The translations under genes and the position numbers were made by a program. A stretch of DNA of 6,321 bases. Source: Chloroflexota bacterium (lineage in GTDB: Bacteria; Chloroflexota; Dehalococcoidia; UBA1151; TMED-70). The DNA lies in contig PBHA01000004.1 in the NCBI GenBank assembly GCA_002719425.1, positions 84,659 to 90,979 of the forward strand, written 5' to 3'. Shown here piece after piece: positions 1-4,984 of this stretch (within the stretch, counting starts at the first letter, position 1; each line of letters starts with the position of its first letter). The notes beneath the pieces are model-generated. The model searched no databases, was not told the origin of the DNA, and saw only the letters and a program-made list of their open reading frames with translations.

Positions 1-420
1 ATTTTATCATCAGGAAAACTTATTTACGGAGTTGCGAGTGATGATGCTCATCATTTTACTGAAGAGTTTTCATCAACCAGGTCAAATCCTGGCAGGGGAT
101 GGGTTTTTGTAAATTCAGATTCACTTTCAGTTCCTGATATTATAAAAGCAATGAAAAAAGGGGATTTCTACTCATCAACAGGTATTGAACTTGAAACACT
201 CGATATTTCAAAAGAGAAGATTTATTTGAAAGTCAAGGAAAGACCACCAAAAGAAAAGCAAAAGTATACCTTTAGAGTTATAAATGATTCAGGATTAGTT
301 TTTCATGAGTCTGAAGGAGATGAATTAAGAATTTCTACACATGGGATGAAAAAATATTGCAGAGTCGTGATTCGTTCATCTGAAGGAACGAATGCATGGC
401 TTCAACCTTTTTTTCTGTGA
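1..420 (+). CDS. PHP-domain metal-dependent phosphoesterase, C-terminal part
   Basis: The frame is open from the first base to a TGA at 418-420, so only the last 139 residues are in the window and the start lies upstream. The visible part opens with YGVASDDAHHF (visible residues 9-19), which resembles the last metal-binding motif of PHP (polymerase and histidinol phosphatase) phosphoesterases, where Asp and His bind the metal cluster. It continues with NPGRGWVFV (29-37) and KKGDFYSSTGIEL (52-64), the usual run of CehA/McbA-like PHP proteins just before a short beta-rich C-terminal domain. The family hydrolyses phosphoester or related bonds; the substrate cannot be told from this part. The ATG at 151 is internal, because the motif before it is needed for the fold. 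The gene converges on the small minus-strand gene, overlapping it by 19 bp. Family assignment is fairly sure; specific function is unknown. Confidence 0.85.
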   Translation: MLSSGKLIYGVASDDAHHFTEEFSSTRSNPGRGWVFVNSDSLSVPDIIKAMKKGDFYSSTGIELETLDISKEKIYLKVKERPPKEKQKYTFRVINDSGLVFHESEGDELRISTHGMKKYCRVVIRSSEGTNAWLQPFFL

Positions 421-554
421 TTTGATATATCTCTAATAATGTAAGATTTATCTTCGGTTATTTCTAGCCAAGTTTCTTTGTCAACAATCTCTCCTGTTTT
501 ATCTTTATAAATTACCTTATAATCTTTAATTTCTAATGATTTTCTATTTTTCAT
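402..554 (-). CDS. Small hypothetical protein, 50 residues
   Basis: An ATG at 554-552 opens a 50-codon frame ending in TGA at 404-402. The protein is charged and strand-rich: it begins MKNRKSLEIKDYKVIYKDKT, has a central DKETWLEI (residues 26-33) and ends basic (NHRKKG). It has no signal peptide or membrane segment. I do not recognise the family. It reads like a real soluble protein, with alternating hydrophobic and charged residues and a single Trp, rather than chance translation of AT-rich DNA. It is the last of three co-directional genes, 56 bp after the stop of the 144-residue gene, and its end overlaps the convergent PHP gene by 19 bp. There is no Shine-Dalgarno sequence, but a perfect TATAAT sits 9 bp upstream, so it may be translated from a nearly leaderless transcript. 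It is short enough for gene callers to miss. Confidence 0.6.
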   Translation of the reverse strand: MKNRKSLEIKDYKVIYKDKTGEIVDKETWLEITEDKSYIIRDISNHRKKG

Positions 555-563
555 AATTAAGGA

Positions 564-569
564 ATTATA
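564..569 (-). promoter_or_regulatory. Candidate -10 box for the 50-residue gene
   Basis: The minus strand reads TATAAT here. Transcription would start about 7 bp downstream, at roughly 557, leaving a leader of only two or three bases before the ATG at 554. There is no good -35 hexamer at 16-18 bp. A TTGACA exists at 609-604 but is 34 bp away, too far to pair with this box. The leaderless interpretation is inference from spacing. Confidence 0.35.
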
Positions 570-610
570 GTATTGCAGATTTTGAAAAGAAAAGAAAATT
601 AGTTGTCAAT

Positions 611-1045
611 CTATCTTATTTCTCCAGTTTCATATAAATGCTTTAAAGCTGTATACTCAATAGTTTTTTCTTCTTCAAATAACCAAATTATTTTTGGAGA
701 AATATACTTATCAAACTTATTAATAATAATTTTTTTATCAATAAGTTTTGAATCAGAGTTTTCTAATAACTTTCTTAATTCTTTAAACTCAGACTGAACT
801 GACTTAAATAACTTTTCAGCATTTGAAAGTCTTTTTTCAGTTTGAGGTGTTATAACCATACCCTCTAACTGTAAGTTTAATCTTTCATCTTGGATGTAGT
901 TTGTTAAGATTTGGAAATCTGATTCCAAATCAACTAAACATTTGTTTAAATATCCTAAATCTAAATTATTACTTGAATGATTTAGATGTATAAAAAATTC
1001 TTCTACCCTCGAGATAATTTTCTGCTTGAAATTGGGGTGACTCAT
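611..1045 (-). CDS. Hypothetical helical protein, 144 residues
   Basis: The ATG at 1045-1043 begins MSHPNFKQ and the frame ends in TAG at 613-611. I do not recognise the family. The sequence looks mostly alpha-helical. Residues about 65-95 (PQTEKRLSNAEKLFKSVQSE and following) have spaced hydrophobics suggesting a short coiled coil. The C-terminal 45 residues are Lys/Ile/Glu-rich with KYISPKIIWLFEEE followed by ALKHLYETGEI, which could be a small helical or winged-helix-like module, but no clear motif supports that. There is no signal peptide or membrane span, so it is probably cytosolic. It begins 19 bp after the RRM gene's stop on the same strand, which suggests co-transcription. No Shine-Dalgarno sequence precedes the start, so it may be translationally coupled or use a weak site. 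A role linked to RNA would be inference from position only. Confidence 0.7.
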   Translation of the reverse strand: MSHPNFKQKIISRVEEFFIHLNHSSNNLDLGYLNKCLVDLESDFQILTNYIQDERLNLQLEGMVITPQTEKRLSNAEKLFKSVQSEFKELRKLLENSDSKLIDKKIIINKFDKYISPKIIWLFEEEKTIEYTALKHLYETGEIR

Positions 1046-1064
1046 CTATATATGAATAGGATAT

Positions 1065-1310
1065 TTAGTTATCTTTTCCTCTAGACTGATTTACTTTTAA
1101 TGGACGTCCATCCAACTCAAAACCTTCCAAAGCTTCTATAGCTTTAGCTGCAGAATCATCATCCATTTCAACAAAGCCAAACCCTTTTGAACGATTTGAG
1201 TCTTTGTATTTAATTACTTTAGCGCTTGATACTTCACCATACTGAGAAAATAGCTCATCTAGTTCTTTGTCATCCACTTTCCAAGGCAAGTTACCTACAT
1301 AAATATCCAA
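1065..1310 (-). CDS. RRM-domain RNA-binding protein, 81 residues
   Basis: This is a single RNA recognition motif filling the whole protein. RNP2 is IYVGNL (residues 3-8), RNP1 is KGFGFVEM (42-49), and the Phe and Tyr that stack on RNA bases are present at Y4, F44 and F46. GRPLKVNQSR (68-77) closes the fold as strand 4. The length and layout match the small cytosolic bacterial RRM proteins, such as the cyanobacterial Rbp family, in which several members are cold-induced and bind single-stranded RNA. The start codon is TTG at 1310-1308: an AAAAGGA ribosome site lies 7 bp upstream, and the protein then begins (M)DIYVGNLPW as in relatives. The C-terminus lacks the Gly-rich tail of some homologues, ending RGKDN. 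The 329-bp structured region upstream is a plausible regulatory leader. The gene heads a three-gene minus-strand set. Confidence 0.92.
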   Translation of the reverse strand: MDIYVGNLPWKVDDKELDELFSQYGEVSSAKVIKYKDSNRSKGFGFVEMDDDSAAKAIEALEGFELDGRPLKVNQSRGKDN

Positions 1311-1317
1311 TATTTTT

Positions 1318-1324
1318 TCCTTTT
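1318..1324 (-). promoter_or_regulatory. Ribosome binding site deciding the TTG start of the RRM gene
   Basis: The minus strand reads AAAAGGA, ending 7 bp before the TTG at 1310. This is one of the few good Shine-Dalgarno sites in the window. It favours TTG over any start further in, because the first in-frame ATG would delete the RNP2 strand. Confidence 0.65.
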
Positions 1325-1393
1325 AATTAATAACACCATTAAATTAGAACATTTTTTTTACAAAAAAAATATATGAAAACATACATTTTTGTG

Positions 1394-1445
1394 TGAGAAC
1401 TGATATTTGTTAACGAAAAAGTGAATTAAGTTTTATCAGTTCTCA
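1394..1445. repeat. Inverted repeat / hairpin 1, 12-bp perfect arms
   Basis: TGAGAACTGATA at 1394-1405 is the exact reverse complement of TATCAGTTCTCA at 1434-1445, around a 28-base loop. This hairpin lies in the 329-bp gene-free stretch 1311-1639 between ung and the RRM gene, which otherwise holds poly-T/poly-A tracts and no convincing gene. The stem shares its core with hairpin 2 (1578-1615). On the plus strand it is followed by AATTTTTG, which is terminator-like, but no plus-strand gene precedes it. On the minus strand it would form the 5' end of the RRM leader. It could be an mRNA-stabilising or regulatory leader structure, or an operator for a dimeric protein. Confidence 0.7.
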
Positions 1446-1452
1446 ATTTTTG

Positions 1453-1481
1453 ATTATATGTATTTTTTTTTCTTTTTCTAA
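1453..1481 (-). promoter_or_regulatory. Candidate promoter of the RRM gene
   Basis: The minus strand has TATAAT at 1458-1453 with a weak -35 (TTAGAA, 1481-1476) 17 bp upstream. The predicted start of transcription is at about 1446-1444, at the foot of hairpin 1. The RRM mRNA would then begin with the hairpin and carry a leader of about 135 bases. The -10 box is perfect; the -35 matches only three of six positions. Confidence 0.35.
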
Positions 1482-1577
1482 TTTCGTGTCATATTACCTT
1501 TCAGGCATTGTTATCTTAATAAGACAAAATTTTAATACAGTAGATAGTTCTATGGTCACATCAGAGAATTAAAATAT

Positions 1578-1615
1578 GAGAACCGATAGATAAGTCCCTC
1601 AAAAAATCGGTTCTC
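1578..1615 (-). terminator. Hairpin 2, possible ung terminator with a repeat-like stem
   Basis: GAGAACCGAT at 1578-1587 is the exact reverse complement of ATCGGTTCTC at 1606-1615, with an 18-base loop. It begins 24 bp after the ung stop and on the minus strand is followed by ATATTTTAATT, so a rho-independent terminator is reasonable. The long loop and interrupted T-run make it a weak one. The stem repeats that of hairpin 1 with one compensated base pair, so it may be a regulatory structure instead of, or as well as, a terminator. Confidence 0.45.
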
Positions 1616-1639
1616 TCATAATTTAAAGAGGATTAAATT

Positions 1640-2314
1640 TTACCAAACAATATTCTTTATATTCTTTGATGATAGATATTTGTTAGCTTTCGAAAAGGGT
1701 TTACTTCCAAAAAAACCTCTATAAGCAGATAGAGGTGATGGATGAGCAGATGAAATAACTAGATGTTTTGAGTGATTAATAATATTATTTTTGCTTTGAG
1801 CATGTTTCCCCCATAATATAAAAACAAGATTTTGTTTTTTTTCACTTAGTATTTTAATCACCTTGTCTGTAAAAAACTCCCAGCCTATTTTTGAGTGAGA
1901 TAATGGCTTACTTTTTTCAACAGTTAGAGTGGTATTTAATAAAAAAACACCTTGATTTGCCCATCTAGACAAATCGCCATCGTTTTGGCAAAATTTAGTC
2001 CCAACATCAGTTTCTAACTCCTTGATTATATTTTTCAATGAAGGGGGAAAAGGAATATTTTTTCTTACAGAAAAGCTTAAACCATGAGCTTGATTTACCC
2101 CGTGATACGGATCTTGACCTAAAATAATTACTTTTACATCATCAAAATCACATAAATTAAAAGCATTAAATATTAGTGATTTGCTTGGATATATTATTTT
2201 ATTATTACTGTACTCACTATAAAGAAAAGTCTTTATTTCAGACATATATTTCTTTGAGAATTCATTACTTAATAAATTAAGCCAACCTGTTGGTAATTTT
2301 ATTTCATTTTTCAA
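1640..2314 (-). CDS. ung: Uracil-DNA glycosylase, family 1
   Basis: The enzyme removes uracil from DNA, arising by cytosine deamination or dUMP misincorporation, and leaves an abasic site: the first step of base excision repair in the cytosol. All family-1 landmarks are present in its 224 residues. GQDPYHG (66-72) includes the water-activating Asp68. GLSFSV (78-83) carries the Phe that stacks on uracil. LLNTTLTV (125-132) holds the uracil-reading Asn127. HPSPLSAYRGFFGSKPFS (191-208) is the minor-groove loop with catalytic His191. Length is normal for bacterial Ung. The start is TTG at 2314-2312, overlapping the bioY stop as TTGA, which implies translational coupling; the next in-frame Met (residue 24) would cut the conserved N-terminal GWLNLL region. 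There is no clear Shine-Dalgarno sequence. It is the last gene of a three-gene minus-strand set. Confidence 0.97.
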   Translation of the reverse strand: MKNEIKLPTGWLNLLSNEFSKKYMSEIKTFLYSEYSNNKIIYPSKSLIFNAFNLCDFDDVKVIILGQDPYHGVNQAHGLSFSVRKNIPFPPSLKNIIKELETDVGTKFCQNDGDLSRWANQGVFLLNTTLTVEKSKPLSHSKIGWEFFTDKVIKILSEKKQNLVFILWGKHAQSKNNIINHSKHLVISSAHPSPLSAYRGFFGSKPFSKANKYLSSKNIKNIVW

Positions 2315-2907
2315 TTATTTATGAAATTTCTAAATTTAGACTTAAATATTCCAATTGTAAGTAGTGAGGCTACTATTGCTTTAATTACATCTCCGATTAT
2401 AAAAGGATATACTGCTTGAGAAAGAAGTTTTCCATCTTCTGGCCAGCTAAAATCTAATAGAGATAACCAAATTAATGCTGGGACATAAACAAGGACAGTT
2501 CCAACCAAGTAGGCCCATATACTTTTTGATTCAGTAAGCCCCTTCTCAACCAGGAATCCTACTACTGTAGAAGCTAATACAAATCCAATAATATACCCTC
2601 CAGTGACACCTGTAGTATATTCGAATCCTCCATTTCCTCCTTGGAATAAAGGTACTCCAATAAATCCTAAAGTAGCATATGACAACGAAGATCCAAAACC
2701 CCATTTTGGTCCAAGTAATCCACCCATCATAAGTATGCCTAGGGTTTGAAATGTTATTGGAACAGGATTGTCAGGTAAGAAAAACCTCATTTGGGCGAAA
2801 AAACTAGTTAGAATTATCAGAAAAATAGAAATTGATAATTTTTTTATTATAGGTTTCGATGCCTCTGTAGCAAATATTTTATTTATTCTCTCTTGATTTT
2901 TATTAAT
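2311..2907 (-). CDS. bioY: BioY, biotin-binding S component of an ECF transporter (non-standard start)
   Basis: BioY is the membrane subunit that binds biotin; with the ECF T and A subunits, absent here, it imports the vitamin. Family signatures are NPVPITFQTLGILMMGGLLG and TGVTGGYIIGF, with about six hydrophobic helices. The first ATG in frame (2790) would give only 159 residues and drop the first helix. Upstream of it the frame stays open for 39 codons to a TGA at 2913-2911 and encodes KKLSISIFLIILTSFFAQ, which matches the expected first helix and the AQ before the PVPIT motif. No ATG, GTG or TTG lies in that extension. An ATT at 2907-2905 preceded by GGAG at 7 bp is the best-placed start, giving 198 residues, close to the family norm. 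Alternatively an ATG at 2920 is one base out of frame across an A5 run, suggesting a frameshift or sequence error. The gene follows the 344-residue gene by 37 bp and overlaps ung by 4 bp. Family is near certain; the 5' end is not. Confidence 0.9.
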   Translation of the reverse strand: MNKNQERINKIFATEASKPIIKKLSISIFLIILTSFFAQMRFFLPDNPVPITFQTLGILMMGGLLGPKWGFGSSLSYATLGFIGVPLFQGGNGGFEYTTGVTGGYIIGFVLASTVVGFLVEKGLTESKSIWAYLVGTVLVYVPALIWLSLLDFSWPEDGKLLSQAVYPFIIGDVIKAIVASLLTIGIFKSKFRNFINN

Positions 2908-2914
2908 TTTTCAA

Positions 2915-2918
2915 CTCC
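2915..2918 (-). promoter_or_regulatory. Candidate bioY ribosome binding site (GGAG)
   Basis: The minus strand reads GGAG followed by seven bases and then ATT at 2907, an ideal Shine-Dalgarno spacing. The same bases overlap an out-of-frame ATG at 2920 (ATGGAG), so the site could instead be coincidental coding sequence if bioY starts there and is frameshifted. Confidence 0.4.
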
Positions 2919-2944
2919 ATTGTTTGCAATTAATAATAGAAATC

Positions 2945-3979
2945 TTATCTTAAATAATCAGCAAGTTTATCATTTAGAAGATCCCTTTTTATGCTTTTTC
3001 TAGAATTTATTAATTTACTTACTTCATTTCTCAATATATTTAAATTTTTTTTAGATTCTTCCCACATATTTGTAAAAAGTTCTGGTGATGATTCAACTAT
3101 ATCTCTCTCGATTTTTGGTATTATCTTAATTCTTTTATCTATAGCTAAATTACTGGTTCTTATAATAGTTTCAGGATCTATAAATTCACCATTATTATCC
3201 ATAGTATGAAAAAAATCTAAAAATTTCATTTGGTTTATTTTGTATCTTTTTACATCTTTTTCAGATAAGAATTTTATGACTCTATAAGACTCTTCGCCGC
3301 TAAAATTTAATTCTTTGCAAATCTTGGAATAGTAATAAATTAGTACATCTCTATTCATAATAAAACTCAAACTAAGTATTTCTTCTAGGGTAGGATTTAT
3401 TGCAAATAGGGGAGTGGTTTTTGAAAAAATATACCCTATTTGATTTTCAAGTATTTTTTGACTGAATATAGGATAATACTTAAATTTTTGATCATTGGAT
3501 AAAAAAATTGATATAAAAGCAGCTAAAATGAAAAAGTTTTTTTTGTTTGAAATTCCAATTTCCCCATTCATCAATCTATAGAACTGTCTTTCATTCATAG
3601 AGAATTCATTAGTAATAAACTCTTTAATTTCTTCAGATTCTTTATAGATATATCTAAAAATATTTGATTGAGAGTTATTAACTAATTGTTTCTCTAATAG
3701 ATTTCTGTTTATTTTTATAGTTTCGATCTGCTTATTACCAGTGAATTCAATTGGATAAACCTTATTTAGATCCTTTATAGCCCCTCTAATGTTCCTGCGG
3801 GAGATCTTTCCATCAATTTTTGATTCAACAGCCTCTAAAACTTGCCTATAGCCAGCATTGCCTCCAAAAGATGCCGATACCATAAAACCTAATGATTGGA
3901 CGTAATTTTTCTTTTCATGCGTTGTCCCGTTATAAATTACGCCTTTTTTTATAGAAAATAATGTTTTTTTATTGTTCAT
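2945..3979 (-). CDS. Hypothetical protein, 344 residues, possible DNA-binding regulator
   Basis: I do not recognise the family. The ATG at 3979 begins MNNKKTLFSIKKG and the frame ends in TAA at 2947-2945. Residues about 44-95 (YRQVLEAVESKIDGKISRRN, then IRGAIKDLNKVYPIEF) resemble a winged-helix layout. Residues about 115-160 include FSMNERQFYRLMNGEIGISN followed by a hydrophobic helix, the spacing of a lambda-repressor-like helix-turn-helix (recognition helix followed by an NGE turn). The C-terminal half is helical, with short hydrophobic runs (FFILAAFISIFL at 149-160) that look like buried helices, not membrane spans. A regulatory role is inference from these weak resemblances. The gene is the first of the set with bioY and ung. 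Its upstream region has a TATAAT and an 11-bp direct repeat that could be its own operator. There is no Shine-Dalgarno sequence. Codon use is AT-rich like its neighbours. Confidence 0.72.
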   Translation of the reverse strand: MNNKKTLFSIKKGVIYNGTTHEKKNYVQSLGFMVSASFGGNAGYRQVLEAVESKIDGKISRRNIRGAIKDLNKVYPIEFTGNKQIETIKINRNLLEKQLVNNSQSNIFRYIYKESEEIKEFITNEFSMNERQFYRLMNGEIGISNKKNFFILAAFISIFLSNDQKFKYYPIFSQKILENQIGYIFSKTTPLFAINPTLEEILSLSFIMNRDVLIYYYSKICKELNFSGEESYRVIKFLSEKDVKRYKINQMKFLDFFHTMDNNGEFIDPETIIRTSNLAIDKRIKIIPKIERDIVESSPELFTNMWEESKKNLNILRNEVSKLINSRKSIKRDLLNDKLADYLR

Positions 3980-4021
3980 TCAATTACTTAATATTGTCTT
4001 TTTTTTATATTTCTAGTTCAA

Positions 4022-4027
4022 ATTATA
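4022..4027 (-). promoter_or_regulatory. Candidate -10 box for the 344-residue gene operon
   Basis: The minus strand reads TATAAT, giving a predicted start of transcription near 4015 and a leader of about 36 bases before the ATG at 3979. A TTGACA occurs at 4044-4039 but only 11 bp from this box, too close for a normal sigma-70 pair, so the -35 is unassigned or an activator substitutes for it. Confidence 0.35.
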
Positions 4028-4037
4028 CTCTTTAGGA

Positions 4038-4080
4038 TTGTCAAAAATAAACGAAATTAGCAACAAGTTTTGTCAAAAAT
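4038..4080 (+). repeat. Direct repeat TTGTCAAAAAT x2, 32 bp apart
   Basis: TTGTCAAAAAT occurs at 4038-4048 and again at 4070-4080, both in the same orientation, start to start 32 bp or about three helical turns. On the minus strand each copy reads ATTTTTGACAA and so contains a perfect TTGACA. The pair lies in the 247-bp divergent spacer between the 344-residue gene and xth. It could be a two-site operator for a regulator, or duplicated -35 elements. Confidence 0.5.
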
Positions 4081-4146
4081 TTAATTTAAAAAGGCATAAT
4101 TTTGCTATGTTGTTTAGCATTTGTTGTTTTTTTTTATTTGTTTGTC

Positions 4147-4167
4147 TCAGAGGTGCTTTCAGAGGTG
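4147..4167 (+). repeat. Tandem repeat TCAGAGGTG x2 upstream of xth
   Basis: TCAGAGGTG occurs at 4147-4155 and 4159-4167, start to start 12 bp. Both copies contain GAGGTG, which could pair with the usual 16S 3' end (CACCTC), but no start codon follows at a normal distance. A CATAAT at 4183-4188 downstream could be the xth -10 box, which would place the repeats at and above the -35 position as an activator site. Confidence 0.4.
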
Positions 4168-4217
4168 TGAATAATCATTTATCATAATTAGAGTAAGGTT
4201 CACTATTCAAATTTATT

Positions 4218-4222
4218 GAGGA
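4218..4222 (+). promoter_or_regulatory. Ribosome binding site of xth
   Basis: GAGGA ends 4 bp before the ATG at 4227. This is slightly close but one of the clearest Shine-Dalgarno sites in the window, and it agrees with the conserved protein start [10 protein letters not shown]. Confidence 0.6.
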
Positions 4223-4226
4223 TAAT

Positions 4227-4982
4227 ATGAAATTAGTTTCTTGGAATGTTAATGGCATTCGCGCTTGCTTAAAAAAGGGTTTTTTAGATTTTTTTAATCA
4301 AATTGATGCAGATATATTTTGTATTCAAGAAACTAAAGCTTCTGAGTCTCAGGTTGAAATAAATACTCCAGGCTATAAACAATTCTGGAATAGTGCTGAA
4401 AAAAAGGGATATTCAGGTACACTGATATTTTCAAAATTAGATCCATTAAACGTAATTAATGGATTAGGAATTGATAAACATGACAATGAAGGCAGAGTAA
4501 TAACTTTAGAATATAAAGAATTTTTCTTAGTAACTGTTTATACACCTAATTCTAAGAGAGATCTCTCAAGACTCAATTACAGAGAAAATGAGTGGGATAT
4601 TGATTTCCTAAATTATGTAATTGAACTTGAAAAAATTAAACCTGTAATATTTTGTGGTGACTTAAATGTTGCACATAAGGAGATTGACTTAAAGAATCCA
4701 AAATCTAACGAGAGAAATGCAGGTTTTACTATAGAAGAAAGAACAGGTTTTGAAAATATAGTCAAACATGGCTTTATAGATTCATTTAGACATTTCAACT
4801 CAGAAGGTGATAATTACACCTGGTGGAGCTACATGGGTGGGGCAAGATCAAGAAATGTTGGTTGGAGAATAGATTACTTTTGTGCATCACAAATTCTCTC
4901 AACAAATCTAAGGTCATCAAATATTCATTCTGAAATACAAGGTTCTGACCATTGTCCTGTAAGCATTGATGTAGATTTTTAG
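4227..4982 (+). CDS. xth: Exodeoxyribonuclease III / AP endonuclease
   Basis: This is a member of the exonuclease III (ExoA/XthA) branch of the endonuclease-exonuclease-phosphatase fold. It cleaves the backbone 5' to abasic sites and has 3'-5' exonuclease and 3'-phosphatase activities in known relatives; it is metal dependent and cytosolic. All catalytic motifs are visible: WNVNGIR (6-12), QETK with metal ligand Glu35, VYTPNS with Tyr105, GDLNVAH with Asp145 and Asn147, NAGFTIEER (164-172), WWSY (199-202), NVGWRIDYF (210-218) and GSDHCP with Asp241-His242. At 251 residues it is full length and close to the Bacillus ExoA size. A GAGGA ribosome site supports the start. The TAG stop is separated from the next ATG by two bases, so it is co-translated with the DUF255 gene. 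The enzyme would act on the product of the nearby, divergently transcribed ung. Confidence 0.97.
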   Translation: MKLVSWNVNGIRACLKKGFLDFFNQIDADIFCIQETKASESQVEINTPGYKQFWNSAEKKGYSGTLIFSKLDPLNVINGLGIDKHDNEGRVITLEYKEFFLVTVYTPNSKRDLSRLNYRENEWDIDFLNYVIELEKIKPVIFCGDLNVAHKEIDLKNPKSNERNAGFTIEERTGFENIVKHGFIDSFRHFNSEGDNYTWWSYMGGARSRNVGWRIDYFCASQILSTNLRSSNIHSEIQGSDHCPVSIDVDF

Positions 4983-4984
4983 GA

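Noticed and set aside
603..797. Plus-strand open frame of 64 codons
   Set aside because: It lies antisense within the 144-residue gene, is composed of low-complexity Ser/Ile/Leu typical of reverse-strand AT-rich coding DNA, and has no ribosome site.
1295..1386. Two very short upstream frames (1386-1339 and 1339-1295, minus strand) before the RRM gene
   Set aside because: They encode 15 and 14 residues of Phe/Lys-rich sequence from T and A tracts and lack ribosome sites, so chance is the simplest explanation.
1394..1455. Plus-strand terminator at hairpin 1
   Set aside because: The stem is followed by AATTTTTG, but no plus-strand gene lies between 420 and this point that it could terminate, and the 28-base loop is too long for a typical terminator.
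1394..1616. CRISPR-like array from the four repeated arms
   Set aside because: The arms alternate in orientation and are only 10-12 bases long with irregular spacing, so they form two hairpins and not direct repeats with spacers.
2311..2907. bioY as a pseudogene
   Set aside because: Apart from the start, the frame is intact with all family motifs and couples to ung, so loss of function is not supported.
2905..2940. BirA-type biotin operator upstream of bioY
   Set aside because: A TTGCAAAC resembling one half-site occurs on the minus strand at 2927-2920, but no matching GTTTACAA-like half follows at 14-16 bp.
2991..3209. Plus-strand open frame of 72 codons
   Set aside because: It is antisense to the 344-residue gene and its Leu/Ile/Ser-rich content is a by-product of Lys/Glu/Asp-rich coding on the other strand.
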